A DNA stretch of 64,000 nt from Zantedeschia hybrid cultivar (GCA_030544215.1 JARZZO010000011.1:40267001-40331000), one strand, 5' to 3'. Shown: positions 1 through 10,949, counted from the first letter of the stretch. Notes: a model not told the origin generated them from the letters alone. Translations and numbers: made by a program.

Positions 1-207
1 CGAAGCTTTGAAGCAGGGAACCTCGTGTTAAGGAACGCTCACGCATCCAAGCCAACCGAAGCCGCAGGAAAGCTTTCTCCAAACTGGGAAGGACCTTATC
101 GCGTAAGGGAAGTGATCCGACGAGGGGCCTATCGGCTAGAGACACTTTCGGGCCAGCCTCTCCCTCGTACATGGAATGTAGAGCGCCTTCGGCGCTATTT
201 CATGTAA
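1..207 (+). CDS. Integrase C-terminal end of a Ty3/gypsy Pol (element A), 5' truncated by the window
   Basis: The reading frame is open from base 1 to a TAA at 205-207. It encodes the last 68 residues of a retrotransposon polyprotein and is nearly identical to the integrase tails at 10770-10940 and, on the minus strand, 40296-40500. The tail has the pattern LSPNWEGPYRVREV followed by GAYRLETLSG, typical of the C-terminal DNA-binding part of plant Ty3/gypsy integrases. It ends with VERLRRYFM, the natural Pol terminus, which copy B has lost. The integrase core lies outside the window. The stop is followed within about 50 bases by a 69-bp tandem array, as in the two other copies. Family membership is secure. 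Whether this copy's upstream part is intact cannot be seen. Confidence 0.9.
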   Translation, partial: RSFEAGNLVLRNAHASKPTEAAGKLSPNWEGPYRVREVIRRGAYRLETLSGQPLPRTWNVERLRRYFM

Positions 208-257
208 GTCAATTCTCCCGGAGTTTAGCCAGAAGTCATGAATATATTATTTTTTAT

Positions 258-945
258 CTGGTGTTATATCCGGCAATACTCTCTAAGTCCGTGTAAACCG
301 TACCGGGAGTGGCTTCGGCCATGCAAACCGTATTGGGAGCACCAATATTCTCTAAGTCCGTGTAAACCGTATCGGGAGTGGCTTCGGCCATGCAAACCGT
401 ATCGGGAGGGGCAATATTATCTAAGTCCGTATAAACCGTACCGGGAGTGGCTTCGGCCATGCAAACCGTATCGGGAGCGGCAATATTCTCTAAGTCCGTG
501 TAAACCGTACCGGGAGTGGCTTCGGCCATGCAAACCGTATCGAGAGCGGCAATATTCTCTAAGTCTGTGTAAACCGTACCGGGAGTGGTTTCGGCCATGC
601 AAACCATATCGGGTACGGCAATATTCTCTAAGTCCGTGTAAACCGTACTAGGAGTGGCTTCGGCCATGCAAACAGTATCGGGAGCGGCAATATTATCTAA
701 ATCCGTGTAAACCGTACCGGGAGTGGCTTCGGCCATGCAAACCGTATCGGGAGCGGCATGGTATTCTAAGTCGGTGTAAACCGTTCCGGGAGTGGTGTCG
801 GCCATGCAAACCGTATCGGGAGCGGCGGTATTCTCTAAGTCCGTGTAAACCATACCGGGAGTGGCTTCGGCCATGCAAACCGTATCGGGAGCGGCAATAT
901 TCTCTAAGTTCGTGCAACGCGTATCGAGAAAAGCATGGCTTCGGC
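258..945. repeat. Tandem array of a 69-bp unit, about 10 copies (element A)
   Basis: The block GGCAATATTCTC recurs every 69 bases, for example at 479 and 548. Each unit holds two versions of a shorter block (AAACCGTAYCGGGAGYGGC), so the unit is probably an old dimer of about 34 bp. Units differ by scattered substitutions. Because 69 is divisible by 3 and few stops occur, several frames on both strands read open; these are probably by-products. The array lies between the Pol stop and the antisense aORF, the same place as in copies B and 1. Confidence 0.95.
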
Positions 946-1102
946 CAGATATAGAACCAAACTCGGCTATCTACTCAGACATACGATGAAGCAAGCATAA
1001 ACAAAAATGCCTTCTGTATATGGTCAAAAGTACAAAAGCAGGCCATACGCCTGGCCTCGGCATCCTAAGAAGCAAAAATAAAAATCGGGACAAGCCCCCG
1101 GA

Positions 1103-3383
1103 CTTGCTTTCGGCGTCATCGCCGTCCACGTTAACAGGAGTCTGGCCGGGAGACGCCGGAGGAGAAGCCTGGACTGGTTCGGCTGCGGCACCTTCCGGAG
1201 AAGCCGGAGTTCTTTCAGCCTTGAGCCCTCACCACCAGGCCAAGATCTCTTCGCCTTCTTCGTCCGTTGGGTAGCCGAGGACGGTTAAATCTGTGGCCAG
1301 GCACGCCTTTTGGGCGATAGCTAGCCCCAGATCAAACATGTCCGAAGCCGCCTGGACTTTGGCCTCCATTATCTCCTCGGTGAACTCGGGGCCTTCCTTG
1401 CAGCTCGCTACGGCTGTACGAGCGACGTCGTCGACTTCCTTGGCTCTGGCCTCCAAGTCCGACTTCAGGGCCGATACCTCCTCGACGTGACGGAGGCGCT
1501 CCTCGTCCCGTTCTTTGTCCTTGTCCTGGATCTCGGCCTTTAGAGACGCGACCTCGGCCCGGGACTTCTCTAGCTCCTTCTCGGCCTTCTACTTGGCCTC
1601 AGAGGCGGCGTGGATCACCCCCTTTTGCTCCTCCAGATCGGCCCGCATCCGCGCATTGGCCCCGAGGAGGACGTCGATGTTAGCCTCGAGATCACGCTGC
1701 GCCGAGGCCACTTTGCCCGAGGCCAGCTGATCTGAAGCCTGGTCGATATCCAGGAGCTTCTGCTGGATGGCGGCCTGGCGGCGAGCGAGAGCCCCGCACA
1801 TGACCGCGGCCTGTAGCCGAAAGCAAGAAAAGAGGGATAAGTTTAAAAAAAGCTAAGGGAAACAATGAGTAAAGACAAAGACGAAAGGGTTCTCACCTGG
1901 AACGCACCAGGACTCGTGTCCGTACTCTCGGGACATGTGCATCCCGGCCGCCCCGAAGGGGAACGAAAGGTTCTCCGTACCGGCCCCGGTGGCCGAAGGA
2001 GAATCGCCCCTCGGCGGTTCGGGAGGCGACGAGAGTGGGGCGCCTCGAGCCGCCATTGGCCTCTTAGCCGCCGGGACGGGTTCCCTCTCGCCGGGATGAT
2101 CCGCCCGGCTCCTCTTTTCTGGCCGGCCGCTTTCTCCGGCGACCGAGTTTCCCTTCTGCCGCTCCCTCTCAAGTGCGGCAGCAGCAGCACGGCCTTCGAT
2201 GGAAGCCGCCGTCTGCCTCGTAATCCGGGCGCTGGGGGTCGCAACCCCTCCGGTCGTCCTCTGCCCTGATTGCTTGGAGATCCGACTGATCAATCCCTGA
2301 AGTCCAGACATTTCTGCAAACAAAAGAAAGAGGTTAGCAACAGTTCAGAATACGACTTTTTTGACTCAAGACCGACTTACCCCCGGCCGTAGCCTTGGCG
2401 CCCTCTTCGGACGAATGGGCTTCGGCCGGAGACCCAGTCGCAGCGGTTCTCTCCTCAGCCTCTCCCGAGATATCTTCAAGAGGAAGATAAGGGGAGACCC
2501 GAGGAGGAGAGAACGTCGGGTCCAGCAAGGCTCCCATTTGTATAAGCCTGTCCTCATCCTCGAAGAGCTCCGCAATCTCGTACGGAGCCTCGTCCTCGAG
2601 GAGGTGCACGACGTCGAGCTGCTCGGGGTTGAGAGAGGGTAGATCGGAGAGGCCCTCGGCCAAAGGCGCCCATTTGGTGCGAAAGGGCCATACACTCTTC
2701 TCTTCCTCCGGGAGAGAGATGAAAAGGAAGCCCTTCTTCCAATGGTGAATAGACGAGGGCTTCCCAAAAAAGATACCCTGGCCGAAGCGAGGGATGAAGC
2801 AGTATCAGGAAGACTTCCCTTGGGGTTTTATCTTGAACATATAGCGGAAGATATTTACCGAGGGGTTGACTCTGAGGTAAGAATTCATGGCCAAGAAGGC
2901 ATAGACTGTCCGCCAGGAGTTCGGAAAGAGCTGAGACGGAGTCAATCCATAAAAACTCAAGAGGTTTATGATGAAGGAATGAAGGGGAAGACAGAAGCCC
3001 GCCCGAAAGCTATGTTCGTAAATGGAAAAGCGACCCGGCCGGACGGAGTTAGCCCTGGTGTTCTTCCCGGGCCGAACGGGAACCATCCAAGACGGAATCT
3101 TGTCATAATTAGTGATAACCTTGATGGTATAGGAATCAAGGACACTAACTACATCCGAAACCATCTCGGCCGAGCGACGGCTGGAAGTAGAAGGCTCGGC
3201 GACAGCCGGAACCGGCTCGACTTCTGCAGCCGGAAGCGTCTCTGCCTCATCCGCCAAAGCAGAAGCAAAAGAATTTGAAGAGAAAGGAGACGACAAAGAA
3301 GATTGGGGATGTCTAGATGAAGGACAAGAAGAACCGCCTTCGGCCGAAGAGCTACTCTTGGCCGAAGGAGAGCAACTGGATAT
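1103..3383 (-). pseudogene. Antisense aORF of element A, three exons, decayed
   Basis: This gene runs opposite to Pol. By alignment with copies B and 1 the exons are about 2381-3383, 1897-2313 and 1103-1810, joined by introns with GTAAGT or GTGAGA donors and CAG acceptors. Exon 1 encodes a serine-rich N terminus and then a domain with motifs RPGKNTRANSVRPG and FRAGF, resembling the 'putative gypsy type transposon' family (PF04195). Exon 3 is a charged coiled coil ending GYPTDEEGEEILAWW. Damage: the ATG at 3381-3383 is ATA. A TGG codon near 2810 is TGA. About 100 bp of exon 2 are missing before its donor. An in-frame stop lies near 1589. The terminal TAG has become AAG. Function is unknown; related Tat-lineage elements also carry antisense extra ORFs. 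Confidence 0.75.
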
Positions 3384-3649
3384 GAATCACAGTGGAAAAG
3401 AAGGAGAATTGAGGCTTACCCTCAGAGAAAGGTCTCCCCGATAGCTAACGGTCTCTCCGGCGACAAAGGATTCCTCGGCGACGATTCCCAGCGACAAAGA
3501 ACTCCCCAGCGATGGACAAGGCGCCCTCAAACACCCACGATGGCTCGCTCTCCACCGGTGAAGCAGGAACACTTGGAGAAGCTACTCGCAGGGAAGCACA
3601 AGCGGAAGGGGAGAAGAAAGCGGAACAGTGCCCAGGGGAGGAGGGTTAG

Positions 3650-3998
3650 TATTTATAGGAAAACTTGAAGGGATCCGGTGCCGAATCAACGGCCGAGATC
3701 TTCCCTCTCTTCGGAGCCGCTCTACTCAGATGCACGACGTGTGTCCCGTCCTTCGCCATGATAACAAGCGGGCTGCCGGATCGAGAGGAGGCAATCGACG
3801 GCTGGGCGCGGCCTGACCCTTCAGCTGTTCGTCCGGATGCTCGCCACGTGTTCTGATCCTCGTGCCAGAAGCAGGAGAGACGGCGATCCGGGTGAAGTCT
3901 TGGGCAGAGAGCCGAAGTGACTCGCGATCCGCGTGATCACTGTTAACGGCTGAGATCTTTTTGCGCTTTCGGCGAACCGGCCGGATGCGCAACACGTG
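3650..3998 (-). promoter_or_regulatory. Predicted promoter of aORF A: TATA box and G-box modules
   Basis: On the minus strand TATAAATA lies at 3650-3657, about 267 bp upstream of the mutated aORF start. Farther upstream are CACGTG at 3845-3850 and 3993-3998, each beside a GGATGC block, plus a degraded third module near 3728-3745. The same arrangement occurs upstream of aORF B and aORF 1. The rest of 3384-4339 shows no gene. Confidence 0.55.
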
Positions 3999-4323
3999 TC
4001 CTGTGTTTTTTATGACACGACCGTGAAGGCGGGAAGCCTGAGATCTTTCCCGCCCTTGTCAGATGTCTCGATATACTAAAGTACTCGCCCCTTCACAACT
4101 GGGGACGAAGGCATCCTTCACCGAGTCTCGTCCTGAGACGAAGGTGTTTACGACAGGGTCCCGGCTTGAGACGAAGGTGTTTTTCACCAGCCCTCGGCCG
4201 ACCCAAGGTAGAGCTTCTCAAAAATGGAACGAAGCAGAGGTTTCAAACGAAGCTCGTACCAATTTGCTCTCCTGAAAAAACTTCGGACTTTACTCTCGCC
4301 GTCTCATGAAATTGAGAACGACA

Positions 4324-4339
4324 AGAGTAGGGGGCTATG
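4324..4339 (+). other. Polypurine tract of element A
   Basis: A purine-rich stretch (AGAGTAGGGGGCTATG) lies immediately before the TGATG start of the LTR. The same sequence, with small changes, precedes the 3' LTR of B, and on the minus strand those of elements 1 and 2. It is the expected primer site for plus-strand DNA synthesis. Confidence 0.75.
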
Positions 4340-4345
4340 TGATGG

Positions 4346-4650
4346 GGAGAATCCGATTCGGCCCATTAAAACAGTCCAAACGCTGGGATCAGCCCAACAA
4401 CGCTAACAGTAAGAGGCCCACTGGCAGCCTTCGGCCCATCAGCGGCCCAGCGGCCCTCGGCCCAATAGCAGCCCAGGGGTCTTCGGCCCATCAACGGCCC
4501 AGCGGCCCTCGGCCCAATAGCAGCCCAGTGGTCTTCGGCCCATCAGCGGCCCTCGGCCCAGTTGGCTTCAGCCCACTAAGCGGCATCCGGCCCAATAGCG
4601 GCTCCCCCCTTCGGCCCAGTAGCCATATCCGGCCCACTCCGGTGGGAGGG
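4346..4650. promoter_or_regulatory. GGCCCA (TGGGCC) motif cluster in LTR U3
   Basis: By hand count about 13 copies of GGCCCA occur in roughly 300 bp, often as TCGGCCCA. TGGGCC/TGGGCY matches the plant 'site II' motif bound by TCP transcription factors. The cluster lies upstream of the LTR TATA box. Similar clusters are in every related LTR in the window. Confidence 0.6.
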
Positions 4651-4732
4651 TTAGGCGCTATGGTGGTTTTTCAGTAAACCCAAAACATAGTCCTATATCG
4701 GCTGCCACCATTAAGCAACCTCTACCCTCCGC

Positions 4733-4740
4733 TATAAATA
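4733..4740 (+). promoter_or_regulatory. LTR TATA box
   Basis: TATAAATA lies in GCTATAAATACAAGG, in the second half of the LTR, and is conserved in all related LTRs (15416-15423 plus strand; 6895-6902, 46417-46424 and 58967-58974 minus strand). It is the probable core promoter for element RNA. Confidence 0.7.
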
Positions 4741-5216
4741 CAAGGCTATTTATTACCCAAAGGTATGTCTTCTGGACCAAGGACAACAGTCCAAAAGCAT
4801 TAAAGCTGCCTCTTCTTCCTTCCCTTCTAAATCGAATCTTCTTCAGAAGCTAACTTAGCCGTCGGAGGGGGTTCTCCTGGGCCGAAACCCGGGACTCCTA
4901 CTGACCGGTTCTTCTTCTTCCTCCTTCTGCAGGGGCTTCGGTTTGAATCTTCGCCGACCTCTCCGAGTCGGTCTCGACCACCGACCTCGGGTTCTCTCCC
5001 CCCGGTCTCGACGCCATTTGCCGGCCGATCCGCCTCGACCGAAGGAGTCTCTGCTTCTCCCCGGGCAAGCCTTCGCCCGGTTACCTCTCGGCTTCGGATC
5101 CTCGGCCCCGTCTCCGCCCTTGTCTCGTCCCGGATCCCCGTCGGTCCTCTTCATCGATCTGATCCAATTTCGGGTTCCAGTCTTGGAATCCGACCGTGAT
5201 AGCTTCGGCTACATCA

Positions 5217-6178
5217 TACCTCCCAACTTTAAACTGCCGAAAGGCCCTTTCTATGATGGAATGACAGATCCGTCTGCCACTTCCAGAGGTTCAATTCCTA
5301 TCTCTTTGTCCGAGGGGTTTCCGAGGCAGTCCGCTGCCGTCTTTTCCCCCTCACTCCTGAAAAAACAGCCTTGACTTGGTTCGAGACGTTGGCCCCCAAT
5401 TCCATCCACTCTCTAGTACAGCTAGGCCAACTGTTCATCGACCAATTTTACGATGCCACTCGGCAGTGTAAAACCTCAGCTAGCCTTCTAGCCATTCGGC
5501 AAGGACCTACCGAGACCCTCCAAGAATATTTTACCAAGTTTCGGGCCGAAGCCGCCCAAATTCCGAACCTAGATAGTTCTATTGCGGTCTCGGCCGTAAT
5601 CAGTGGGTGCATGGACGAAGGGCTTCTGAGCTCTATCGGGAAGTGCCATCCCTCCACCTTCCAAGACCTCGTGGCTCGGGCCCATAAGTACATTAACCGG
5701 GAAGCCCTGATGATGTCCAAGGGCTGTACTGCCGAGACAGTACCGGCGGCTACCCCTCCGGTTCGGTCTCGCCCGGAAGATCAGGAGACGTCTCGCAAGC
5801 GATACCAGAGGGAAGAATGGGACCGAGAAAAGTGCCGGGATCCGCAGCAACGGTATCTGCCACTACCTGCTCCACCCTCCCGGATGCTCATGGAGGTAAA
5901 AGGTATGCTTCGACAGCCGGAGCGCATCAAGACTGACCCCCGCCGAAGGGACCCCCGCAAGTACTGTGAGTACCATCGGGAAATCGGCCATTCAACTGAC
6001 GAATGCCGGCACCTTTGGGAGGAGATCGATCGTCTCATCAGAGAAGACCGTTTGCCACAGTACCGGCGAGAGCAGCCTCAACAACGACAGAACTAGGACG
6101 TCCCTGAAGCAGCAAGGCAACGTCATCTCCCGGATAAAGAAGCCCCACCTTAGCCGAAGGTCACTTCGGCCCCGGTAG
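5217..6178 (+). pseudogene. gag of element B, N-terminally truncated and frameshifted
   Basis: Homology starts at once after the LTR, at the PPNFKLPKGP segment that lies about 150-200 residues into gag of elements 1 and 2. One base is lost near 5275, and the frame recovers in an open stretch at 5371-6096. Visible parts are the retrotransposon gag helical domain (LTWFETLAPNSIHSL, QYTK-like linker), a charged linker, and a zinc-knuckle-like motif C-x2-C-x2-H...GH-x4-C at about 5961-6004, a form common in plant Tat-like gag. Gag would form the virus-like particle and bind element RNA. The missing start, PBS and N terminus make this copy non-functional. Confidence 0.88.
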
Positions 6179-6213
6179 AAGCATCACACCAACGACCCAG
6201 TGCCGGGTCAATT

Positions 6214-7583
6214 ATGATGATATCCAGAGGACCGGAAGAGGGGCCAAGGCGTCGTCAGCTCAGCACTACAGTAGCGGCAGTCGACGTCGAGCCAAAGCGG
6301 TCTTGTCAAGAAGACATCATCTTCGGCCAGGAGGATCTGACCGACATTCAGGTTCCTCACGACGACGCCTTAGTTGTAAATGCTGTAATAAAAGTGATGT
6401 AGCCGCTTTATACACGACCGGATTCCGAAGCTGGAATCCGAAGTTATGGATCCGGAGCTGGGTCGGATCGGTGCAAGAGGCCCTACGGGGATCCGGAAGG
6501 CGAAGGAGGCAGAGGCGAAGCCGGAAGTCCGAGGCTGAGGATGGCTCGGTCGGGGACTAGCTTGCCTTCAGAAGGCGGGGCCGAGACTCCTTCGGTCGGG
6601 GATGCAGCCTGCGCACGGCGTCGAGACCTGGGAGAGAAATCCGAGGTCGGCGGCCGAGACCGACTCGGGGAGGTCGGCGAAGATTCGAACCGAGCTCCTG
6701 CAGGAAGGCAAGAAGAAGAACCGGTCAGTAGGAGTCCCGGGCTTCGGCCCTTAGGAACCCCCTCCGACGGTTAAGTTAGCTTCTGAAGAAGATTCGATTC
6801 AGAAGACAAAGAGTAGCTTTAATGCTTTTTGGACTATAGTCCTTTAGGGTCTCGAAGGCATAGGAGTGCATACCTTTGGCAATAAATAGCGGTGTATTTA
6901 TAGCAGAGGATAGAGGATGGTTAACGGTGATAGCCGATATAGGACTATGTTCCGGGTTTACTGGTAAACCGCCATAGTGCCTAGTCCTTCACCGGAGTGG
7001 GCCGGACTCGGCTATCGGGCCGAAAGGGGTTGGGCCGCTGATGGGCCGAAGCCTGCTGGGCCTGGGGCCGCCGGGCTGCTCCCGGGCCGTAGACTGGTGG
7101 GCCGCTGATGGGCCGAAGCCTGTTGGGCCGGGAGCAACGGTGCCGCTTACGGGCCGAGGGCTGTTGGGCCGCTGATGGGCCGAAGGCTCCCTGAGGGCCT
7201 TGTACTGCTGCTGCTGGGCTGAACTGGGTTTGGGCTTGTTTTAATGGGCCGAAGCGGATTCTGCCTCATCAAAAAGATTACGATGTTCATCGTATCTTTG
7301 TTGATAATGGAAGTGCCCCAAATGTACTTTTCTACGACTGTTTTGTAAAAATGGGTTTGAATGAGGCCGATATGAAGCCTCACCGGGGGCCTCTATTCGG
7401 CTTTAATGGTTCGCCTTGCCGAGTAGAAGGCATCGTCCGGCTCTCTGTAACCCTAGGTACGGCCCCTCGGCAATTAACCGTTGAAACAGATTTCGCCGTT
7501 ATCAAGGTCGACTCGACCTACAACGCCATCTTTGGCCGAAGGCTGATTGGTGGGATTGGAGCTGTACCCTCATCTTTTGATTA
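6214..7583 (+). pseudogene. Aspartic protease region of Pol (element B), split by a solo LTR
   Basis: The frame beginning MMISRGPEEG runs to 6394, where it is broken by an 877-bp LTR, and resumes at 7272. The continuation carries FVDNGSAPNVLFYDCF near 7295-7340; DNGSA is the DTG/DSG-type active-site position of retropepsin-like plant proteases. It ends at a TAG near 7582, where the frame should continue toward RT. Element 1 has the uninterrupted equivalent at 43664-44155 on the minus strand. The protease would cleave the polyprotein. This copy is inactive because of the insertion and later stops. Confidence 0.85.
6395..7271 (-). mobile_element. Solo LTR (element 2 family), 877 bp, TSD AAAAG
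   Basis: It begins TGATGTAG and ends CCTCATCA on the plus strand, so its own orientation is minus. It is flanked by AAAAG at 6390-6394 and 7272-7276. The sequence GGAATCCGAAG...GGGGATCCGG is closest to the LTRs of element 2 at 53288 and 58278. Removing it and one TSD restores the protease reading frame seen in element 1. It arose by insertion followed by LTR-LTR recombination. The minus-strand TATA box is at 6895-6902. Confidence 0.92.
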
Positions 7584-7656
7584 GAAGCTGAAGTTCTGTA
7601 CCAGCCATGGAATTGACGAAGCCAAGGGAAATCAGGAAGCAGCTCGACAGTGTTAC

Positions 7657-9324
7657 ATGATTTCGGTCGAAGGGAAGGCTGCGGCCGAATCCCTTTTGAT
7701 CGAATCTTCGGCCGAAGCATCCCCAGGAGAGGAACTTATAACCGTTCCGGTTCCGGGAGGAGAAGGTCGGACGTTAATGATAGGCTCCGGCCTAGAGAAG
7801 ATTGAAGCAGAGAGACTTGCTGAGTTCTTGAAAGAGAACCTCGACGTCTTCGCCTGGACTCCTGCGGACATGTCCGGGGTCGACCCGGAGGTAGCAGAAC
7901 ATCAGCTGCACATTGACCCCAACCAGCCCCCGATCAAGCAGAAGCGGCGTACCTTCAATCAGGAAAGAAGGGCGGCCATCCAAGCCGAAGTGCAAAAGGG
8001 GCTGGACGCGGGACACCTCCGAGAGGTACACCATCCTGACTGGATCGCCAATGTAGTGATGGTGCCCAAAAAAGATGGCAAGTGGCGGATGTGTGTGGAT
8101 TTCACCAACCTCAATAAGGCCTGTCCGATGGACAGCTTCCCGCTGCCTCGGATAGACCAGGTGGTGGACGCAACCTCCGGCCACGAGCTACTTAGCTTCC
8201 TCGACGCCTATTCAGGTTACCATCAGATCCGAATGCATCCAGAAGACGAGGACAAGATCAGCTTCACAACTGACCTCGGTTTATACTGTTATACCCGGAT
8301 GCTGTTCGGCCTGAGGAATGCAGGAGCAACCTATCAACGTCTCGTCAGCAAGATATTCGCTCCGCAGCTCCGCCGCAATATGGAGGTCTACATCGACGAC
8401 ATGCTGGTAAAAAGCCACATCGCTGCAGACCATCTAATCGATTTAGCCGAGACTTTCTCTGCCTTGCGCAGGTATAAAATGAAGCTGAATCCAGTCAAGT
8501 GTGCCTTCGGCGTGGCCTCCTGGAAATTTCTCGGCTACATGGTCACCCGCCGAGGGGTGGAAGCCAATCCCACAAAGGTGTCGGCTATTATCCAAATGTG
8601 CCCTCCGTCCAACATCCGAGAGGTCCAGAAGTTGAATTGAAGAATTGCCGCGTTAAGCCGCTTCATGTCAAGGGCAGCGGATTACTGTTTTCCTTTCTTC
8701 AAGCTGCTGAAAAAGACTAATAGCTTCTCCTGGACAGACGAGTGTCAGTCGGCCTTCGATCAGCTGAAAGCCTACCTCTCTAATGTTCCCGTCTTGTCCA
8801 GACCGGTCCACGGAGAGCAGCTGTTCCTTTATCTCGCAACATCCGAAACAGCTGTCAGCGTCGTCCTCATTCGAGAACAAGACGGCGTTCAGAGGCCTGT
8901 TTACTATATAAGTCGAGCCCTCCAAGGAGCAGAGCTTCGGTATCCTACTCTTGAGAAGCTGGCCTTAGCCCTCGTCTCGTCCGCGAGGAGGCTCCGGCCC
9001 TACTTCCTCGCGCATTCAATAAAGGTCTTCACGGATCAACCTTTGAGGCAAATCTTCTCTCGGCCAGAAGTGTCCAGTAGGCTAGCAAAGTGGGCAATCG
9101 AACTGGGAGAGTTCGACGTCTCTTATGGGCCACGGACGGCAATAAAAGCTCAAGCTCTAGCCAACTTCATCGCCGAGCTCACTCCCGAAGCATCCTCGGC
9201 CCCTCAGCCGGAAGCCAGAACTACACCTGAGGCCGAGGGTACTTCGGTTTCCCCGTCTCCAACGGACGAATGGCGACTCTACGTGGATGGGTCCGCGTGC
9301 TCTTCGGGTAGCGGCGCCGGATAG
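7657..9324 (+). pseudogene. Reverse transcriptase and RNase H region of Pol (element B)
   Basis: Order: a pre-RT segment (LKENLDVFAW, KQKRRTFNQERR), RT with WRMCVDFTNLNKACP, LLSFLDAYSGYHQI and the catalytic YIDDML at 8389-8406, then the RT thumb and a Ty3-type RNase H (LATSETAVSVVL, FTDQPLRQI). A GGA codon has become TGA at 8638-8640 within KLNGRIAAL. A further stop lies at 9325, just as the second RNase H begins (DEWRLYVDGS at about 9265-9300). RT copies element RNA into DNA and RNase H removes the RNA strand. Element 1 carries the same region on the minus strand. Stops make this copy inactive. Confidence 0.93.
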
Positions 9325-9650
9325 ATCTTGGCGTCTCCAGAAGGGGTCATCACGGAGTATGCGCTGCGCTTTTCCTTCCCGGCTACCAACAATGCTGCAG
9401 AATAAGAAGCCCTTATTTCAGGCCTTTGGGCCGCTAGAAAGCTCGGTGCGCAGAACATAAGGGCGTTCAGCGACTCTCAACTTATCGCCAATCAAATCAC
9501 CGGAGAATACGAGGCCCGGGATGCATTGATGGTGTCCTATCTCCAGGTAACCCGCAGAATCCTGGCTGAATTTACTTCGTATAAGATTCTGCAGATTCCT
9601 CGGGCCGAAAATGCTCGAGCCGACGCTCTTTCCCGGCTAGCGTCAACTCA
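9265..9650 (+). pseudogene. Second, archaeal-type RNase H domain (element B)
   Basis: After the first RNase H and a proline-rich linker comes WRLYVDGSACSSGSGAG, then LRFSFPATNNAA and FSDSQLIANQITGEYEARD, ending IPRAENARADALSRLAS. This is the additional RNase H characteristic of the Tat lineage of Ty3/gypsy. Stops at 9322-9327 and in NAAE* near 9402 break this copy. The element 1 copy is at about 41630-42020 on the minus strand. Confidence 0.8.
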
Positions 9651-10949
9651 GGACGGGGGAGGAGGCCGTATGGTCTTGGTAGAAGAACTATCTAAACCAA
9701 GTCTCGACGAATCCGAAGTCATGCAAGTGAATGAATCCGAAGCAGAGACCTGGATGACCCCCTTAGTCGCTTTCCACCTTCGAGAGGAGGTCCCGTCCGA
9801 TCCAAAGGAAGCAAGGCACGTCCGGCAACGCTCTTCCCACATCCTTATTCTGGAGGGAATACTATATAAGAAGTCCTTCGGCCGGCCGCTCCTACGATGT
9901 CTCGGCTCGGCTGAAGCTAATTATGCACTACGAGAGATACATGAAGGAGTCTGCGGAGTACACGCAGGAGCCTTAACCCATAAACTCTTGAGGCAAGGGT
10001 ACTGGTGGCCAACGCTCCGAGAGGATGCGGCCGCTCTCGTCCGCTGCTGTGACCAGTGCCAGAGATTCAGTTCCCTCATTCACCAGTCGGCGACCCTTTT
10101 GACTCCTCTGTCAGATCCCTAGCCTTTCGCCCAGTGGGGGATTGATCTCTTGGGACCCTTTCCCATGGCTACCGGCCAGAGGAAACTCCTTATTGTGGCA
10201 GTGGACTACTTCACCAAGTGGGTAGAAGCCGAACCTCTCGCGTCTATAACCGATAGCAATGCATGGAACTTCGTGTGGAAATCCATCATTTGCCGATATG
10301 GCATCCCTCGGGCAATTATCTCAGACAATGGTAAACAATTTGACAGCCATCGGTTTAAAGACAACTGCGCTAGCTTCGGCATTCTCCATAAGTTCGCTTC
10401 GGTAGCACACCCTCAGACGAATGGCCAAGTCGAGGTCACTAACCGAAGTCTGTTGCGAGGACTGAAGACTCGCCTCGGCAAGGCCAAGGGCCGATGGGTC
10501 GAAGAACTGCCAAGCGTTCTATGGGCTTATCGGACAACAAGACGAACCCCTACTGGCGAGACCCCATTCCGAATGGCTTACGGGGTAGAGGCCGTTATTC
10601 CTATTGAAGTCAGCCTTCCATCACTGAGGGTTCTTACTCATGATCCGAAGGCTAATGAGGAAACCCCAAAAGATCACCTTGATCTTATAGAAGAAACTAG
10701 GGATCAAGCCCGCATTCAGTTGGCGGCTTATCAGTAGCGCATGGCGAGATACCACAACACTCGAGTGAAGCTCCGAAGCTTTGAAGCAGGGAACCTCGTG
10801 TTAAGGAACGCTCACGCATCCAAACCAGCCGAAGCCGCAGGAAAGCTTTCTCCAAACTGGGAAGGACCTTATCGCATAAGGGAAGTGATCCGACGAGGGG
10901 CCTATCGGCTAGAGACCCTTTCGGGCCAGCCTCTCCCTCGTACATGGAG
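9650..10949 (+). pseudogene. Integrase of element B
   Basis: The H2C2 zinc-binding domain is visible (HEGVCGVHAG ... CCDQCQR at about 9940-10070), then the catalytic core with GIDLLGPF, IISDNGKQF and TNGQVEVTN, supplying the DDE residues, then the C-terminal tail. A TAG replaces a tryptophan codon at about 10120-10122, and another TAG replaces glutamine at 10735-10737. At about 10947 the normal end (VERLRRYFM) is missing and the frame runs into the 69-bp array (TWSGIGHAN), a deletion junction. The integrase would insert the DNA copy into the genome. This copy is inactive. Confidence 0.92.

Larger units (their letters stand above)
4340..5216 (+). repeat. LTR shared by elements A (3') and B (5'), 877 bp
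   Basis: It starts TGATGGGGAG and ends GGCTACATCA, giving TGATG...CATCA inverted ends, and follows a polypurine tract. U3 is packed with GGCCCA motifs. A TATA box lies at 4733-4740. It resembles the LTRs at 15046-15898, 34691-35669 (reverse) and 45825-46802 (reverse). Directly after CATCA the sequence enters the middle of gag with no primer-binding site, so the 5' end of copy B was lost in a deletion or recombination. Confidence 0.9.
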
